A stretch of 6,530 bases of DNA from Clostridia bacterium. Its GTDB lineage: Bacteria; Bacillota; Clostridia; Christensenellales; CAG-1252. The notes under the pieces were generated by a model. That model saw only the letters and a list, made by a program, of their open reading frames with translations, was not told the origin of the DNA and did no database searches. Each line of letters opens with the position of its first letter. Within the stretch, counting starts at the first letter, position 1. A program made the position numbers and the translations under genes. This document shows positions 4,739 through 6,530 of the stretch, one piece after another. Location of the stretch: NCBI GenBank assembly GCA_009928745.1, contig SACC01000075.1, forward strand, positions 1 to 6,530, written 5' to 3'.

Positions 4739-6530
4739 TCAATCAAGCCATTGAGTATTAAGCCATTTTATACGCTTTCTGAGCCAGGAAGCGATTAAAC
4801 CGGAAGAATATTCCTGATTCCCGCTTTGCCAGCGGGAATTATTTTTTCCAAATTCGCTTTGGTATACGGCAGATACACGCTCCATTTCCGAAAACATCGC
4901 ATTGAACCAGCCTTCGTCAGCGGCTTCCTTCCATTTGGCTTTTACCTTATTTACAAACCAGTCGGCGTGGTAAAGCGTGATAAACCAGGTCGAGGATCGG
5001 TTCCCGGCGTAGCTTATGAATTCCGAAGGCTGCCATGCGGAAGCGGTAAATTTATCATATTTAAACCCCGTATCGTCGCCGAAAGCCCAGGAATAATCCC
5101 ACGGCGCGCAGAAGGTCAGCAGCGGTTTTTCCGTCGTAAAATCGACATACATATAAAAGCTGCCTACACCGACATCACGTTCCTCGCACAGTTCCTGGAG
5201 GATATACATACCGATAAGCGATTCGATATTCATGACATTTCCCACCGCTTGCTCGGATGAAGAAAATTCGGGTGCTGATACGACGTTATAATTATCATCA
5301 AATTTCAGATAATTTTCCTTCCATATCGCTTCATAGACAATTTTATACGCGTTCGAAATGTACTTTTTTATAAAAGCGAGCTGTTGTGAAGTCAGATCTT
5401 CGCTTTTTACCGAATATCCGGCCATCGGCGCGGTATATGTTACCCCATACATATCCGTAAGCTTTACTCTGTCATAATCGACCGTAAAATAATACGGCTC
5501 CTTTGAATAATAGTTATCTATCTCAAGAAGATAACCGGTTTTCAAATCTGTTTCGCCATTTTTCTGCTCATCGATATCCACGCGGTATTTGTTTACCTGT
5601 ATCTGATCGCATATTATGTAAACCCCCATGTATTCATAATTGAAATATACCTCCACGTAGGTATAATCGGGAACGAAATATTCGTCCCCTAAAAGTTTCT
5701 GTCCCATGAAAAAGGATACAGGTTCTTTTATAAAGGTGTTATCGCCGCGCAACAGCACCCAGCTTTTACATTCCGCCCCGTCATTGATACCGAGTACGGA
5801 GCATTTAGAATCAAATTTTAATCGGTAATGAACCTTATTATACCTTATCCAGTCGGCGTCGCCGTAGTTCGCGGAAGCATTTCCGCGTACGCGTATTCCG
5901 GCGTCTTCAAACGCTATCAGATAATCCTCTTCGCAGTTGGTCAGCGTAACCTTACAATCCACGTAATGATCGAGGACTACAACTTCTTCGCCTCCGGTGT
6001 CGATATTCAACACCGGCATATTGTAATATTCATACTCGAAAACGGCGTCGAGAGTGACTGCGTCAGCAGCTGATACCGTGCGGATCAAATCCTTAACTCC
6101 GTCACTCCAGCAGCTGAAACGAAAATAATCGTCAGGTATTGCGGAAAGAGTGATTAAGCCGTTCTTAAACGACGCATCGATTGCACCGCCTTTATATTTA
6201 ACGTCTATATCGGAATTTCCGCCTAAACCCGTGTCAAGTCCGTAACTGAAAAATGCGGCGTTTTCCGTAACGGTTTCACCGCATACCTCGCATACTCCGG
6301 TACGTTTTAATATGTATCTTCCTTCACTTTTAACAATCTTATATTCGCTGTTTTTGATCTTATGCCCGCAGGCGGCGATAGGTTCCGTATATGTATCCCC
6401 GCAGTGTGCGCAGACATATGTAATGTAACCGTCCTCGGTGCAGGCAGGTTCTTTCATCTCATGAACCTGATAGTCATGCCCCAAAGGATCTGTATATGAA
6501 TCAATATATTCCTCTCCGCAGCTGCAGCGA
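4739..6530 (-). CDS. Secreted CotH-family protein kinase-like protein, N-terminus beyond window
   Basis: At least 596 residues are visible and the frame remains open at the right edge, so this is 5'-partial; a TTG at 6484 lies inside the frame. Numbering is from the first visible codon. Residues 1-83 hold cysteine repeats of the CxxCG...GH type (C2/C4, C30, C40/C43, C54, C80/C83), common in Clostridia surface proteins. Residues about 108-166 resemble a divergent InlB B-repeat (F-x-CWSDG, then DAVFE). The CotH domain follows: RGNAS (215-219), a K238-containing strand, WVLLRGD, YVEVYFNYEYMGVYI, GYLLEID, ELCEERD (446-452) and PWDYSWAFGD (476-485), ending with helices around LRKRIKWLNTQW. CotH proteins phosphorylate spore-coat or other extracytoplasmic proteins. 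The usual WDFD is WDYS here, so the second acidic residue is missing. Signal peptide and promoter are not visible. It converges on the permease and hosts that gene's likely terminator. Confidence 0.88.
   Translation of the reverse strand, partial: RCSCGEEYIDSYTDPLGHDYQVHEMKEPACTEDGYITYVCAHCGDTYTEPIAACGHKIKNSEYKIVKSEGRYILKRTGVCEVCGETVTENAAFFSYGLDTGLGGNSDIDVKYKGGAIDASFKNGLITLSAIPDDYFRFSCWSDGVKDLIRTVSAADAVTLDAVFEYEYYNMPVLNIDTGGEEVVVLDHYVDCKVTLTNCEEDYLIAFEDAGIRVRGNASANYGDADWIRYNKVHYRLKFDSKCSVLGINDGAECKSWVLLRGDNTFIKEPVSFFMGQKLLGDEYFVPDYTYVEVYFNYEYMGVYIICDQIQVNKYRVDIDEQKNGETDLKTGYLLEIDNYYSKEPYYFTVDYDRVKLTDMYGVTYTAPMAGYSVKSEDLTSQQLAFIKKYISNAYKIVYEAIWKENYLKFDDNYNVVSAPEFSSSEQAVGNVMNIESLIGMYILQELCEERDVGVGSFYMYVDFTTEKPLLTFCAPWDYSWAFGDDTGFKYDKFTASAWQPSEFISYAGNRSSTWFITLYHADWFVNKVKAKWKEAADEGWFNAMFSEMERVSAVYQSEFGKNNSRWQSGNQEYSSGLIASWLRKRIKWLNTQWLD
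4817..4847 (+). terminator. Rho-independent terminator of the permease, inside CotH coding sequence
   Basis: ATTCCCGCT (4817-4825) pairs perfectly with AGCGGGAAT (4831-4839) across a 5-nt TTGCC loop, followed by TATTTTTT (4840-4847). A 9-bp GC-rich stem and a U-run make a textbook intrinsic terminator on the plus strand, 87 nt after the permease stop. On the opposite strand the same bases encode part of the CotH C-terminal region (KNNSRWQSGNQ). As no other terminator fits in the 8-nt gap between the two stops, this is the best candidate for ending the permease transcript. Confidence 0.75.

Noticed and set aside
4826..5260. 144-aa plus-strand frame within the CotH gene
   Set aside because: It is antisense to the conserved CotH motifs and begins in the loop of the predicted terminator. 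The plus-strand frame at 5828-6073 is rejected for the same antisense reason.
6482..6484. TTG as the start of the CotH gene
   Set aside because: The frame stays open upstream with a clear continuation of the cysteine repeat (CSCGEEY...TDPLGH), so the true start lies beyond the window.

Overview
The window suggests a low-GC Gram-positive bacterium, most likely a gut or rumen member of the Clostridia. This rests on strong AGGAGG-type ribosome binding sites, consensus sigma-A promoters, and a secreted CotH-type protein with Firmicutes-style CxxCG...LGH repeats. The genetic code looks standard (table 11). The window splits into two unlike halves around 3300-3420. Sampled lines give about 30% GC at 2041-2100, 53% at 4561-4620 and 48% at 5101-5160.

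Left half (1-3321): a tightly packed minus-strand operon of nine genes with a phage or mobile-element character. A consensus promoter (TTGACA, 17 bp, TACAAT) carries a 6-bp palindrome in its spacer. In transcription order the genes are: an FmdB-like zinc-ribbon protein (67 aa), a CxxC/CxxC protein (70 aa), two unrecognised proteins (97 and 75 aa), a 55-aa cysteine-rich protein, flavin-dependent thymidylate synthase ThyX, a DraRnl-type RNA ligase with an N-terminal OB-like domain, a 97-aa MGTNYY-type phage protein, and a second small cysteine-rich protein cut by the left edge. Gaps are 8-12 nt or short overlaps. All four TAG stops in the operon fuse with or touch the next gene's Shine-Dalgarno. 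ThyX supplies dTMP and the ligase seals RNA nicks, so the operon looks like an early/metabolic module for DNA synthesis and RNA repair. No structural, integrase or replication gene is visible, so lytic phage, prophage and integrative element cannot be told apart.

Middle (3271-3425): a 155-nt divergent intergenic region with both promoters and several short inverted repeats.

Right half (3426-6530): chromosome-like genes of higher GC. A 434-aa ArsB/NhaD-type permease on the plus strand converges, with only 8 nt between stops, on a large CotH-family protein on the minus strand whose N-terminus lies beyond the right edge. The likely terminator of the permease lies about 90 nt inside the antisense strand of the CotH gene's 3' end.

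The items most worth following up are the RNA ligase/ThyX operon with its palindromic promoter, the abrupt change at the divergent region, and the terminator embedded in CotH coding sequence. I saw no CRISPR array, tRNA, rRNA, insertion sequence or origin. No gene-free stretch exceeds 300 bases.
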